A DNA stretch of 64,000 bases from Homalodisca vitripennis (GCF_021130785.1 NW_025776834.1:1-64000), one strand, 5' to 3'; positions 44,301-58,916 are shown, numbered from the stretch's first letter. Numbers and translations are program-made. The notes: generated by a model from the sequence alone, not told the origin.

Positions 44301-45639
44301 TTTAGCATTACAAAGACATTAATTGTTTGAAACATTTTATAGAAGAATATGTTACTTACACGTTAAGAGAAAATTCTTATAGTACTTCTTATTCTAATAT
44401 GTACAATTTTAAAATTTATATTTATTGGATTTAATCATGTTTTGGCCTTTCAAACAAAGGGAACAAAAACAAGTTAGGTTCTTTAGTTTAATCTTAAATC
44501 CGAAAAACACTTTATAACCTTACATGTCAATCTAATTTGTATACGACGTTTATCTCACTTCCTAATTTAATCTGCATATCTGGCTTCCTTTGTGTAACGA
44601 AATTTTCAATACCAATGCTGGACGGACAAATCTCGTTATCCAGCCCAGGTCGACCATTGTGGGTTGGAGCTTTAATTATAGATCCTTACTTGCTAATGTG
44701 GAAGCTTGAAAAAACTAACACGAAGGGAGCATAACCCACCCCACCAGTCATCCTTCGCAGTATATTAAACATATCGGTGATCCCCTTTACCTCAATATCT
44801 CGAAATTTTCATTTAGTGATGTGACGATCCTGCATATCCACTGGAAGCCTGATCCTGAGATGTATGTAACACGTCGGTTTTTACTGTACTTAATCCTTGA
44901 TTATAGACCGATCTCTAATCAAGGGTTGAAGGTAGCGTAACTAGTTTTATTAAATTACTAAAGGAATGAAGAGATCGCTATTAATTTAAATCTACACTTC
45001 AGAAAGACAGAAACCCCAAATATTTTACTACTTTTAGTTTAATTTATATTTAATTTTTGGATTCCAAAACGTGTCTTTGAAACTCTTTTATAACGTCAAC
45101 ACAATCAATCAGTGTAACAATATGTTTCGACGTGAAGTCTTGCATATTGTATAGAGAAGAATATTATTTAATATACTGCCATTTAATATTCTAGGTAGAT
45201 TTAAAATCTACCTATTGAAGTGTGTAAATTTAAACATCCTTTTCTATACAACTCCTACAGACGCATTGTGGTTATTTAAATGTTAATCAAAAATGGAATA
45301 TATGGTCTACGCAACGAATTAAGTTCGTTGGGTCTACGTGATAAATGTTTATACTTGATGTGGTTTTGGCGCATTTTTAAGACCAAAAATCTAGGGTTAA
45401 AACCATTTTATAAACAATTACGCCATACTACGTCTTGAAGTTGGATGGATTTCAACTATAATTGACATGCATGATATGTGTGTAGTGATAACCAAGGATA
45501 GCTCATAACCAGTCTTAGAAAAAAGGAGGTAGAGCCTCCTGACTAAAAACCGTGTTATGTACAAATACTGTAGATGCCTTGCGGATGGATGCATTTATTT
45601 TAATCGTAACTGGCACGAACGTTTTATACGATAAATATT
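41378..45639. other. gene-poor interval with one exon-like segment
   Basis: No complete gene recognised. At 43395-43560 a GC-richer stretch on the minus strand is preceded by a polypyrimidine tract and TTTTCAG, so it could be a host exon, but I cannot assign its protein. A perfect inverted repeat TAGGTAGATTTAAAATCTACCTA (1-nt centre) is at about 45194-45216. Confidence 0.5.
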
Positions 45640-46130
45640 AATCAAAGCTGGGTGACAGAGGCCACTATGTGTCAGAAGCTGGTGCCTGCTAAAGCCACAG
45701 ACCATTCCACATGCAGAGGGCTTCCGAAGGCCAGTGGATGGGATGCTCTAAAGACTGAGAGCTTGTACAGACCGAAAGATACCAGAGGTTAGAGTCCGCT
45801 AGATTCAGGGACCTGCCAGAGATGTGGAGGTCCTAGAGAACAGGATGCCCTAGAGACTGAAAGCTCTCAGAGACTGGAGTCTGCTAGAAGCTGGAGCTGG
45901 AACATGACAGAGGCCTGGAATTACTTAAGGCGGGGAGATTGCACTGGCGGGAACTTATGAAGACCGGGTTTTGCCAGAGACCTGGAGGTCCTATTGGTTA
46001 AGAGCTCACAAAGGTCGGGGCTGCCAGAGACTTGACACCTGAGATGTCCCAAAATAAGTGCCTTCAGACCGGGGCTTCTGAAGAAGGGAGCTTAAGTTTG
46101 TCAGAGGTAGACACCTGGAGTTTCTGCGAT
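45640..46130. repeat. GC-richer degenerate tandem repeat field
   Basis: Units of about 25-35 bp with recurring CCAGAGACCTGGAGGTCCTA, AGAGACTGGAGTCTGCTAGA, AGACTGAAAGCT and CTAGAGAACAGGATGC motifs. Base composition is clearly different from the AT-rich surroundings. No frame encodes a consistent repeat protein along the whole stretch (the 60-aa ORF 46032-46214 is a by-product). Could be a decayed minisatellite or the internal repeat of a non-autonomous element. Confidence 0.65.
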
Positions 46131-46214
46131 GTAAAATTCAATATACAACGCATACGGACTGCAAAAGAACCATGCCTAAATCTGGAAACAAGTAAGCGAG
46201 AAGGTCTGTTATAA

Positions 46215-49200
46215 ATAACATAAATGTAATCACGTATTTAAAATTATTTCAATTCGTATCTATAATGGATTATAATCACTACTAATAGAATATTTTGATG
46301 TACATGGAATGTTTTATTAATTCAGGCAAATGATATTACTAAATCAGGCAAGTAAATCCTCTAAATATTAAACTACTAATAGTTTGAATAATTCAAAAAA
46401 TGTTTTAACAGTTCTAATATATATTGCAGTAAATCTAGATTTGGTGATAATCGTTTTTAAAGTATCTTTCAGATGATTCTGTTGCATAATCATTCAGAGG
46501 CTACGTGATAGTACTAATAATATGTTAGTATAATAATCGATAACAATAATTAAAGTAAATTACAACCTAATGAGTGCAAAATCTAGTTTAAAGCCATTGT
46601 TGAGTATTACGTGTAGTAATCCCTCCACTTACTCCAGTATAATATACATTTTCATCTCGTCTAATTCTGTTCCATCGCAATTATCGACAATTAGCAGCTC
46701 AGAGAAATAATTCCATAATAGAAACAAAAAAATTTAAAATATATAATATTTTATAATATATTAGTTTACAATCAATATTTGCACTACCGGAAAAGTTTTT
46801 TTAGTGCAATTTTGCTTATTCAAAATATTGAATTGCTTAAAAACAAATACTTTTAGAAACAATAATGATGAAAGTTATGAATAATCATAGAAAAGTAATA
46901 TTACTTACATTGTAATTCACTTTACTGTACTATTTCAATCGCATAAATAGGTAAAATAAGTCTAAAAAATTGCGTTTCATTTCTATATTGATATAGTTGT
47001 ATAGGACGAAAATGTTATCATTATCAGGTATCACACCTATTCTTTCTCAACCCAATAAAAGTTATTAAGGTCCCAAAATCATTTAATTTTATAAATATTT
47101 TATTTGTAATTTTTTCCAAAATTTCAGGTGGACAGATTTTTTTAGAGTCCGGTTTTAAATAACAGCTTTTATATTCCCACAAAGAACAAAATTATGTAAG
47201 CCTGTGTTCTTTCTGAACAAGTAACAACAGAACATTTCTTTGTAAATAACAATGTTTAAATCCACTAATAAGACTGATGTAGGTGTTTTCTTGGTTTTAA
47301 CCTGTATTTTTATTACTAAAATGATGTAACGTTGTATTTTAAATATGTGTTTTTACATAGTGCACAAGATCTGTGCCTTTTCAACAATTTAAATCGTGAA
47401 GATTTAGAGAAAATTATTGGAACCTTTATATTAAATTGCTTATTTAAAACTAAAATATTGTTTGAATTAAATCTTTACGTATTGTGTCAAAAAACAATAA
47501 TTTCATGCAAAATCAAGTTTTTCTCAATGGTGTCGCAATCTCGACTTGTGATACCGCTACAATCAGGGGCACAGGTGGTCTGACTCTCTCCATAAACTCG
47601 GAATCTGTGTCTTTACACGATTGTAACAATTTATGACTTTTATTCAGTTGTGTGAGTCCGAAGATGTACTCATTGAGTACGAAAGGTCTCACAAAAATAA
47701 AAACTTTATATTATTGGAGAGTTTGTTTAAATTGATATATAATTTCCAATAAGACAAGAGCTTCAAGAATGAATTTATGATAATACTTTATTTGTAAATA
47801 TCCACCAATGTATCATTCAATAAATCTTACTTATTCAATTTGTGTGTAGATTTATATATTTTATTACGTGTATTTTATGAGGATTTGCAACTATGCGTAG
47901 ATGTTCAGAATATCGCGTAGAAAACATGGGTTCCGAATATTATATTAGCGCATTCACTAGTTAAACTGCGGAATTTACAATCTAGCTTGGAGCTGTTGTT
48001 ACTTTGCACGTAATGACACTTTTAGCTGTAAAAGTTATTGACATGTACTGTCAATCGGAAAGATAATGAAACATCACTCAAGAGATATACACATATCACG
48101 TTCCTTATTGATGGCAAACTCAACAGTATTATACTGACCTTCATAGTTTGAACAATTACTGTAGCATCGGGTGAATTGTAGTGTAAGATTTTCAACAATT
48201 CAACGTCTACGAAATCAACAATTAAATCATATACTATGTGACCATCACCTCCATCACATATCCATAACCGTGTTGAGAGTGTATATCAATGAGTAAAAAT
48301 TTGTATATACCAGTATCAACTAAACTCTGTGTTCAATACACAACAGTTGCAGAATTTATCCGATATCATACTGACTGTCCATAACGCGATGTTATGAACT
48401 TTGGGGAGTCCGTTTGTATCATCCAAATAGAATGGGTAGAGTTCCGGTGTATTTTTATTACCAACAAAGGGACAGGATTTGAGTCCGCATGGCAACGGTC
48501 GATAGTTTATTGACAAAGTTGTGACCTCTGAGAGTTGTTAAACTGACGACAACAACTTCTGTATCTTCTCATTCATCCTGGCCCTTCCAAAACACGTCCT
48601 ACTCTATAGCAATCCAATTATTTCAAGTCACCGTTTACTGTAAAAAATATGGTAACTTTTACTACTATCTACGTTACTTCTTACATGAGTGATACTTTTT
48701 AATTCATATAGAACATAAAAATTAAGAAAACTTTACATCTACATTTTATTAACTTAAATTTATACTTTTTGTAATATTTTAAAGGTTTTCATGTTTAATA
48801 GTAACAATTCAAATAGTATGTACAATGAAAATTAGTATTCTATAATTTTATTAAAACTGAGAATGACCTTACTAAAACTCGCTAAAATAATAGTGTAAAT
48901 TCGTTTAGTAAATCTTACACTACAACAAAGGTCAGTCTATTAAACGCATTTAAGTTATATGTGATAGTGAACCGTGTATAATATCGTATATTTATTTTAC
49001 TATACAAGGTAGGTGTACGCCACACAACATGACAAGTAACAGGCTCCGCTGATGTTCGATGCAAAATTATGGCTCGTTTAACTATCGAGAAGTCGAGCGA
49101 AAAACCATCAATCATATAGAAATGTTTACATCCTCCTCCCCCAGTAGAGAAACTGTGTGAGCCTGCTTACAATTCGTTTTACATAAATGTGTATTCGTAA

Positions 49201-52200
49201 TTTAAATTCTTTAAAAGCGTAAATTTAGTAAAATACCAGTTAATCAATACTTATAGTATATTTAAGCTTCATAAATAAATTTAATAAACAATCACATAAT
49301 AATTGTCTTATATCTATCTTGTTTTTATTTTAGAATCGAGGTAAAATTACAATATTCCTTACTTTAATAAAGTATTATAATAGCGGTTTTATCTCACTTA
49401 AAACAAGATCGCAATACGCAACGCGACGTGTCGCATAACAAGCTATCTCTGCGATAGTTTCCGAAATTCCAAATTCAAAGTTCATTTCATTCTCAAAACA
49501 ACGTGCAGATTACTAAACATACAGAAAATACATGTTTACATCCCCGATCAAAATTAAGGCAATGAAGTATAACAAGAAGTAAATAATTCTTGTATATTTC
49601 AAATAGAATATATCACTAATATATTTAATGATTTTCATTTTCCAACTGGAGTTTGACAAGATGTATCCAAACAATTTGAGTCATTTATTGAGAAAAAAAT
49701 TCAAGTAAACCATTAATAAAGTATGTTCTTATAATCCCCACTAAACGTGTACAGTAAGTTGAAAACATTCAACAATCTCAGTACTGTTCCTTCTTATAAT
49801 ACGTACATATTTCACACCTTACGTTACATAAATGGAGTGGGCGGTTTGATAAAGCGCAAAAGGAGAAAATGAAATAAATGGTGAATAACGAGGTTATTTT
49901 CAGCCAGTAGCTTTTCTAAGCATAACTGGCATAAATTTTGACCACATTACATTATTATTAACCCATACTCTATGTTTAGCATTGGTTAACCCATGTTTTT
50001 ATAAACTTATGTAGCCCCATCGTTTAAACATACCGAGCAGACCAGATCTAAAGTGGTGGAAATTTTAGTGTTGGATCTCTGTATTTTTATGAATTTCTAG
50101 AGGTTATTCTAGAGGTATCCGCCGGTTTTCGCGTTTTTTTACGTTGTAATAATCTTATAATGATGCAAACTATACAATTATATATTTGCCCCTTTTAAAA
50201 TAGGATAATAATATTATCCCGTAGGAATTCAAAAGCCAGATTAATTTATTAAATAATGGAACAGTCTTTTCATTTTTCACACACTCTCTTTTGGTAAAAC
50301 AACAATTAAATTTCAGCCATTAATTCGAGAGCTATGCACATTTACGAAATCCTCTGCACTCATTAAAACAGCTGAATACGGATGTAAGACATTAAAGATT
50401 TTTGGGAATATTTTTTTTCTTATTTCAAATCAATCCAGCTGTATAAATCCAAATAATGCAAAACACAGCGTTATAATTCAATATGGCTAAAATTCCTTCC
50501 TTAAAATATAAACTTCTATATGATAAAACCACGATAAGCTACAGTGCATTCATCACTATGATACTTGTTCCTATTATGGAGGATTCTAAGAACTAATATA
50601 ATATTATTTATTCTATCATAAGCCATTCTAAACCTTAAGATTTTCCATTACATTGTGCAATTACCAAGTATACACAAGGATTTTAAGACGATTCAAATAG
50701 TTTAATATAATGTAAAACTTGTTAAATTAATACACAATTATTAAAACCACAATATCGTAAAATTAAAACAAGATACTTGACTTATTATGTGAAATCACTA
50801 ATACCCTTACAAATGAATTACAATCTCCTTGACGTATCAACATGAGCTCAGACTACTAGCTAGGAACACTGTAGTTACTACAACCTGAAGTGCCACACTC
50901 ATCGTATAGAGCTAATTACAACACGATAGCAATATCTTGTTGTAATTAAGTCCCACCCTTACACTTAACCTACCTTATTCGAAGTACATTAATGACACCT
51001 ACCACCCAGTCTACTCATATATCCCACTGACCTACTCCATTAATGAATCTTCGTTTAACTTTATTTGAACGCCGGTGAACTCTAAGATCTATACTCATTA
51101 AAACTAGAAAAATCTTTTTACTTCCTGGCGTTCATTAGTAAAACATCTTACACCGTAATGAACTAGTCTTAATGGTTATGAAGGATTGCTTGAGATTGGA
51201 GTGGACGTTCTCTTCTCTAATTACTCCGATTCCCCACTCAACATCTTGGATATACTTAAAATCCAACGCTAGAGAACTTGTGTGTATTTTATTCAATGTG
51301 CGTAGATATGGCACATAGCAGTTGACTACCTAGCAGAACAGAATAAGTATCAATACAGGATATGTTAAGTGATCAATTTTAAAAAATATGTAAAAAATTC
51401 TAAAGAAAAATCTCGTAGAGCAATTACGAATTTTCTTACTGAAACCATTTAGAGTCTAGATCATAGCAAGGTGTGATTAGTGTAACACTGAACCTCTTTA
51501 AGTCATGTCACGTTGTTAATCTTTCCGTGCTAAATTACTCAGGAGCCTTGGTCCAATTAAGAAATATTAAGAGTTAAATATGTTTTAAAAGTCTTTAAAT
51601 TTATCAGATCGGGCTTAATTGTCCTATAGGTGTACCTCAGGAATCGATATTTCTACAAGTTATATACGTTTAAAACCTGCATATTAACCATACATATTAA
51701 TCTATGCATCTTAGTGCAATAAACTAACACATTTCAGTACGTTAGTACGTCGTTAACTCACATCCAGTAATCGGGCCTACCTGATTGATACCTTCTTTTC
51801 CTTCAGTTAGGGGCACTATTTTGGCACAATACCAAAAGGTATGATAGTCAATGTGCCACGTTTCTGGTTGGCTCGTTAACTGCAAAGATAAAACCAAAGT
51901 ATCAGATTTTAAAATTAAGTCATGTGATTATTCATTATTGACAGATCTTGTTGAGTTACAAATTTCAGCATAATTTTATCCAAATATCTATTTATGTTCA
52001 ACCTAATTTATTGAAACCTCTGCTTGAGATACACACTCAGTATTCCTAGTTTATTTAACTCATTAAAACCTTTTATTTCCCGTTCCAATTGATTTTGCAT
52101 GTTTCTAATACGTTACAATCTAAAAACAATTGATCGTTTTGTTTACAAACCAAAGTCGACAGAATTATTATTGATTTTTGTAGTATTAGTATGCTATTGT

Positions 52201-54705
52201 TATAAATTTGAAATTGACACCACATGAAAGGTGTCCGAATGTGTCCGAGCTAGGCGGTCACTAGCGTGCGATAGACTGCGTATCAAATCTTAACTTCGAC
52301 TTTATCATTTTATCACTTTTTTACTCTATGATATATGCGTAGAATAAATCTATAGAAAGAACGTAAGAATAAATCGAGTATATATTTTTCGAGCTATAAA
52401 AAGTAGATGAATTGTATCAGAGCGTTTGACACAATAGTAGGTGTAAGAAGTGTTTTTTTACGTCTAGAAATTGTGAGAAACAGTATGTCGTATGTATATT
52501 TTTTAATATGTTCGTGATCCACGCGATGATATATGTGTGCACTAAAATTGTGTTTTCCGACGTTCACATTTACTTTGTTTGCTCTCTTTCTCTTTGGCAC
52601 TTTATTGGTAATTTATTCATTGAATGATTAAATCTATCATATTACAGGCTGCCATACGAATAGTATTGCTATTTTTTATCCAGATTAGCATCGACCATGT
52701 TACCAACTAAAATAATAAAATGTAAATAGAACTCTTAAACGAAGAAATTGTTAGGAAATATAAAACAAATGAGTTCTAAACATATTCGCTGTATATTTAC
52801 TTCAGGCATTATATGACAGCTTCAATGGTTGTCCAAAATGCATTAGATATGAGATTATACCGTAAAAGCCACACACTTATCATTGGAAGGAACTTTCAGA
52901 AGGCAGTGCTAACAGGTTTAAAATTAAACACAGAAATTAGACGTACTGGCTCTTAAATACCCCCATTAGTTTAAAAAGTAATCTTCTGAAATTGCTAAAC
53001 AACTTTCCATATGTTAATGCGTGTTTAGGTATTTGTTTTTTTATTTTATAAAAATAAATCTTCGCCCATTTATATAAAAATACTTTGTAATAAATAAATA
53101 GCTAGGAAAACGAGCATATAATAAACAGTGTTATTGTTACTTCTAAAGTAAGCGTTGAGAATTGACAAAGTAGCTGACAAACAATACATCAAAAGCAACA
53201 GCGACTGAAACAGATTGAAATATGTTCACTTGAGCTCAAAGGATAATGTCGGTACAAAAGCACCGAGATACATGAGGCCTGTTCTCTGTGACAGTAACGT
53301 CTCACACAAGATGTGTGGCCTCTCGTCAACATTACAACAGACAATAAACTTCGCCGTTAACGTGGTTACTGACACAAGCTCTTAACCGTATATTTTTAAG
53401 CCTTTTAAATATTTAAGGTGGTTTAACAAGACCAAAATAAATTAGTAAATTAACATTTTAACCAAACAGCTTTATTGCACAAACCAATCTTCTTAATGCG
53501 TTCCAGGTAGTAAAGAAGGTTTATTACTGTCACGTACATTCTCCAGGACAACCATACAATACTCCTTTGTCAGCATCCATCCTAACCTACATCGTTCTCT
53601 ATAAGGAAAAAAGTTGTAATAGTAAAATTTGTTTTTATAATTTAACAGCAACAACAGCTATTATAATTTCTTCATTCAGTAAACTATTTTCTGATCTTGA
53701 ACAACATGACTAGATACAATTTTTTGCAGAGACCTAATTACTTCTAAAACTTGCGAAAGACGATGTTTGTATGGTCTACTATCGTCCCTGTTCAAGTTTC
53801 AAAACTTTCTTCCATTTATTATACCTCACGTGCCATTTAAAACATTGTAAGACCTCATTGGCTTGACATGTACACAAGAAACATATTTTAAACTCTGTAC
53901 TGTTCATCAATGGCAAAGCGCAATATGTAGCGTAAGTCTGATGCAACCTCAATCTGACTGTTCTGACAAAGTTTTTAAGTTCCAGGTAAAGGCACAGCAC
54001 TCAAAACACAAGAAGAAGGAAATGTCCACTATAAAGTATTAATTTAAAATAAATATTTTAAAACGAAGGATTTAGTCCGTAACTTCATTATGAACCGACA
54101 ATATTTAGAGAGGTGATTAACAAATTTATTAAACTTGACAGAAAGGGGAGTAATGGACAAAATACTTTTATCGACATAAATGCGGTACTAAAGCCTCCAA
54201 TAAAGAAGTCACCTCGAGTATTGTATATATTCCATGGTCCATGAAATATTAAAAGTTACCAATGAGCTCTATTTTAAATATTTTCAAACAGAACTCTGGT
54301 AAGACACAGTAAATATTAAAATTTTAAATATCGGATTTCAAATTAATACAAAATTATTTCCATGATTTTTACAGAATTACGACTTTACATTATTGTTAAA
54401 ACCTGATTGATAATAACTATAACGTGCCTAACCAAGGCAAACTCTGATGAACTGTTACTTTTTAAATCGTACTTTTAGCGTGCAAATTATGACTATGCGT
54501 TATTTATTACAAAATAAAAATAAATTAGAATACTTAACAATAAAATGTTAATAAAACATTTTTTACAAAATTAAATATCATTTTGCACGGTTATCATTCA
54601 ACGAAGCTTTATTTCCTAATTATATAAGGTGCTCTTTTCTTCTGTTACTATGGATTTCAAGAGTTGAATGTTTTGAATATTCTATCTTAACATCAACATC
54701 ATTAA
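46215..54705. other. gene-poor AT-rich interval
   Basis: No gene supported. Contains one strong structured motif at 47645-47692. Open frames (for example 48316-48516, 48915-49115, 53779-54000) have no recognisable motifs. Confidence 0.6.
47645..47692. other. strong nested hairpin with GA-rich internal loop
   Basis: TGTGAGTCC pairs with GGTCTCACA (8 of 9 positions). Inside, GAAGAT faces GAAA across an internal loop, and GTACTC/GAGTAC closes an ATT loop. It is followed by an AATAAAAAC run. The GAAGATG...CGAAA pattern recalls repeat-borne structured RNAs of insects. Sense strand and family unknown. Confidence 0.45.
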
Positions 54706-55812
54706 ATGGGGGTTCGGCTCGTCCTATCCTTTCCATGTTAAAAAGCACAAACTTAGGAACACACAACTCCAAAACCATTAGAGGTAATAAGCTAATTTTT
54801 TTTTATTTTGATCCTTATCCCTATACCTAACATTTAAGTGATGGGTTTTTGAATTAAATGAAAATAACACATTTTTAATTTAAAACAAAAAAATGTTGAA
54901 AAAACATTCAAAATTAAAATTTATTTTTAATAAAAAAAATATATTCTAGTATAAATAATGAATATCCCATCATTCATATTGTTCATTGTAGTGTAAATAA
55001 CAAAACGAAACCAAAATCAATGCAATAACTCAAGTAGTTCAGGAGAAAATTGTTCCTAAGTGTAAAAAATCCGTTTTTTTGGAAAATCGCTAGTAAACAT
55101 CATTTAACCACAGTGACATAATTAATCCTACCTTAGTGCATGCCTGGTCCATATGAAGGGTTGTCTGGATCTTCCTGCTCTTCATACATGTCCTCTAGTC
55201 TTTTCTTAGCAATCTCTCGCTGTTTCCGGCACTTTTTCTCGATTTCCAACATATCTTTCTCAGCGTTTTTAATCCGGGTCAAGTCAAAGTTCTTCATTGT
55301 GTCAGGGGAAATACCAAATTTACTCAGGATTTTACACTTTGTGATATTGCCATCATTGAAGGTAGCAATGGCTTCATAAATTCCCAAGTCAAGAGTGCTC
55401 TTCATCACAAAGGTCGTTTTCGGTAACCGGTTCCAAATTATGCTGTTCAGGCTCTCGCAAGGATTTTGTGTTCCACCATGGAGGCACTTCCGCAACAAAT
55501 GTTCTTGAGATAAATCTCTAAAAATGGGCTTTATCTCTGCCATAACTGTAGGAGTAAGGTTACAACAAACAATATAACCTAAAATAGTAGGTGTGAATTA
55601 TATAAAGTGTGTTCAAGAGCACAATCAAGGTTGCTAACCAACGGTACCAGTAAAAAATGCATGTGCTTCCACAAACTAAAATATCAATAAAACCACTAAT
55701 ACTCATCCTATTTAAATGAAGTTTGTGTTAAATTAAAGGTAAAGAGTTGTAGAAAACAATTCACAAATAAAAAAAAAGTTTGATTTTTTTGCTAAATTTG
55801 AGCCGAACCCCC
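54706..55812. mobile_element. TIR element flanked by TTAA, with Mutator-like transposase fragment
   Basis: GGGGGTTCGGCTC (54708-54720) and GAGCCGAACCCCC (55800-55812) form a 13-bp perfect inverted repeat. TTAA lies next to both ends (54702-54705 with two extra bases AT; 55813-55816). About 1.1 kb, much too short for a full transposase, so an internally deleted derivative. TTAA flanks are the piggyBac habit, but the encoded fragment looks Mutator-like, so the superfamily is open. Confidence 0.7.
55133..55545 (-). pseudogene. C-terminal exon of a Mutator-like transposase-domain protein
   Basis: 136-aa open segment with HLLRKCLHGGTQNPCESLNS, then IIWNRLPKTTFV and YEAIATFNDGNI, a combination seen at the C-terminus of arthropod proteins related to Mutator-like transposases (from memory; moderate certainty). 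It ends in a charged coiled coil (EKKCRKQREIAKKRLEDMYE) and stop at 55133. Directly upstream is CCTTACTCCTACAG, a good 3' splice site at 55546, so this is a terminal exon. The upstream exons with the catalytic core are not within the element. It lies wholly inside the TIRs at 54708 and 55812. Confidence 0.55.
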
Positions 55813-55816
55813 TTAA

Positions 55817-58800
55817 CAAAAGTTCTGATGGTGCCCACCACACATATATTCCAAGCGTTCTTTTACTTATGATAAATGTTATATTTATTTAAAACAATAC
55901 AAATGTACTCAAAAATAAACAATCGTTTATTTTCTAATTTTTTGTAATTTCCTATTCCATTAGTGTGTGCTATGATTACTATAGTGTAGCAACTTCATAA
56001 GTACTACCATTTCACTATGTTATTAAAATACCGCTCTATTTAATTTCTAATTACAGTCATGTGATTATTTATTACATTATTCATTCACAATACCGAAAAA
56101 TAGCTGAAATCTAGAATAAATAGAGGACCCGTGAGTAATTCTGGAAATATTAAAGCATATTTGCTTTGTATGAACACACTGTGACACACTTAAAAACAAT
56201 CCCTATACACATAAATAACTGTGATATTACCATGTATAACTGTCAGACGACAAGATAAAGAGACTGAACGTCTTCACTCCAGTCTGTACACGATTATCTG
56301 AAGCTGCTTTAATAATAATTGTTTTTAACGATTGGTTTGAAATGTGCCAATTTCCGTGTCCATTACAAGAAAAATGATTTTTTACGTTTTACGCAATAAA
56401 TCATTTATTATTTTCTTCTTTATCCAACAGAACTTCGTATCTATATTACACCACACTCTAAGGTATATTGTTATTGTCAATATTGATAAATACAATATTA
56501 GAACCAAAGGCACTAAGTGTATGCACATTAATTTATATATTTTTATGAAAAGTGATATAATATATTTATACATTCTTAAAATTAATACAATCAATTATTA
56601 ACTTTTAAAATAATATTTTTTAAGTATTATTTACCGTACATACTGAACATTCTGAACTGCACACATTGGTGAATGATGTGTCTAAGTAATTAGTAAACAT
56701 ATTATTGTTTTCGGAATTACGTGGAAATTTAGAAACATAAATGCCTCGTTTTATATATTAAAAAGTTCATGATTCGGTGGGAAAAGGAAAATAACATAAA
56801 CTTAGAGCAACAGAATATCCATTTGTAATAGATATGCTTGAAAAGAATTGACGTTCGGTATGTGATATTTTGGCTACTTCTGATGCCTCCATTTAGTATT
56901 CCCTACAATTTACTGTATTATTTAGGATACATATGGGTATAAATGTGAGTACATAGCAGCTTTTGAATTGCATTTCAAGAGTATTTTATAATCTGACAAA
57001 AATTAAAACCTGTTGCATGTTTTTATTATTAAATTGTAATATTATAGGACCACGAGTCCCAGTAAACTGCAGGATTAATGGGACCGAGTGTAGGAATTAC
57101 TCCTCAGCAAACATTTGCTACATTCTCTTACCTATATTCCTTCAACAACATGTAGATTTGGAACAAGTTGTTTTTTCTAAAGCATTGAGGGTAAAGGATA
57201 TTCTTTATTCATGACCTTTTTAACAGCTATAACTCAGTTTTATATATATAGGTGAATGTGGGAGGTGGGGATGATGCAACCAGAAGATGAAAGAAAAGTA
57301 CATGTAACAATCGTGTTTCAACATAAAAATCAGGTGTTCTGGTATTGATCTTACTCGGGCATGTACGTCATGCTACATATATGTCTTCAGCAAGAAGATC
57401 ATGTATGTCTTCAGCCTGCATGTCTATAGGACACTTTTCATCCGATTTAAAAAAGGAAAATCTTCTTTCTAAAGAGTTTGATTGAGGTTCTAAAATTATA
57501 AAAGAACTTTTACTTAGAAGCGTAGTTCTAAAGTTGTACTTTTAAAAAAAGTGGTAATAGTTTTTAAAATCACATTACTACGTAAGAACTTATTTATCCT
57601 TTAATCACTTTTAAACTTAAATAGCTAAATAAAAAAATTCAAATTTAGCTTTGAATGGTAAGACATTATTCTAATTACATTTTTATGGAAAGTGAATAAG
57701 AGTCCTCAAGCTGTAAGATTTAAAAGGCCATCCGTGAACATTTTCAGTTTTATAATGAAGAATACTATACATTTTTGTTTTTGTGCTGTTTTAAACATGA
57801 ATAATTTTGATTTTTTAACGGTCATAAAATTTATACACGTTAAAAATATGAATAAATTAAATATTTATAAAATAATTATTTCAACAAAGCTATGTTAAAT
57901 GTTTTTCTTCTTATACTATTAAAATCATAAATATATATTCAATCTTTAAATTATTACACATATACCACCATTAAAATGTTTTAAATAGTACCAATATCTT
58001 TTCAAAATTCAATCGTGTATACACCAAACATTGCTTCGTTGAAAACTTAGGACATTTTCAGATTCATGAAGGAAACTATTTAAATTGTATACTCCAGCTA
58101 AACCTTATACTGAAGTCTGGAATAGGCTGTCTGGACGGCATTATATATTTAATTATATTATAATAATATTACGATTTATTATATATATTGTATTGTCTTA
58201 CAATACGTTTGTATTGTTTTATAGGGCTTTATGTTGTCAGATACTATAAATCCATAGAAAAACTAGCAGGTTTACTTAATTCTTTTCCAATACGCAGCTG
58301 ATCTGTTTCGCGAGCTTAAATGATTACCGGCGTAATCCAACTAAGGTACATACGCCCACGAGAGAGCTTAACGATTTATATTGGCTAATGCATCCATGTT
58401 CTATTTAAATAACTTAAAAGCACTAGAAAAAGTAACTCTCCGAATGAGAATTATTTAAAAACAAAAGGCTAGGAATAACATTAAAATTTCAGAAAACTCA
58501 CATGTTCCTCTTCATGTAATCGCTCAGAAGTTAATATTAAAGACACTAAAATGACTATTCGCCAGTTACATCTCATAATGACTCTGATTGCCTCATCAAA
58601 TCTAACTCAAATGTCGAACTCAGTGTTACCTTTACAGAAATGAAGCATCATGTACTCTATAGGTAATATTTTTAGGGTTTCGAGGTATATCGTAGATACA
58701 GACGAACAGATTGATAAACAGACAAGTAGATGGCAATGACATTTTTCCAGCTTCCCGGGTGATAGGTTTCGCTAATGCTCAGCCAATTGCGCCATAATTA

Positions 58801-58913
58801 TTCCTAGTAATACAACACATATCTACAGGATTATATCGTAGTTGTTTGTTTGGTTAAGATAATATTTCTATTTGAATGAATGAGAACTAGCCATTCAACC
58901 CTGAAACACTTAG
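55817..58913. other. gene-poor AT-rich interval
   Basis: No gene supported. Open frames at 56344-56601 and 56963-57214 lack known motifs or codon regularity. Confidence 0.6.
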
Positions 58914-58916
58914 AAC

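Noticed and set aside
47645..47692. Rho-independent terminator or complete hammerhead ribozyme
   Set aside because: Eukaryotic context makes a bacterial terminator irrelevant, and the two outer strands pair directly with each other, leaving no third stem for a hammerhead.
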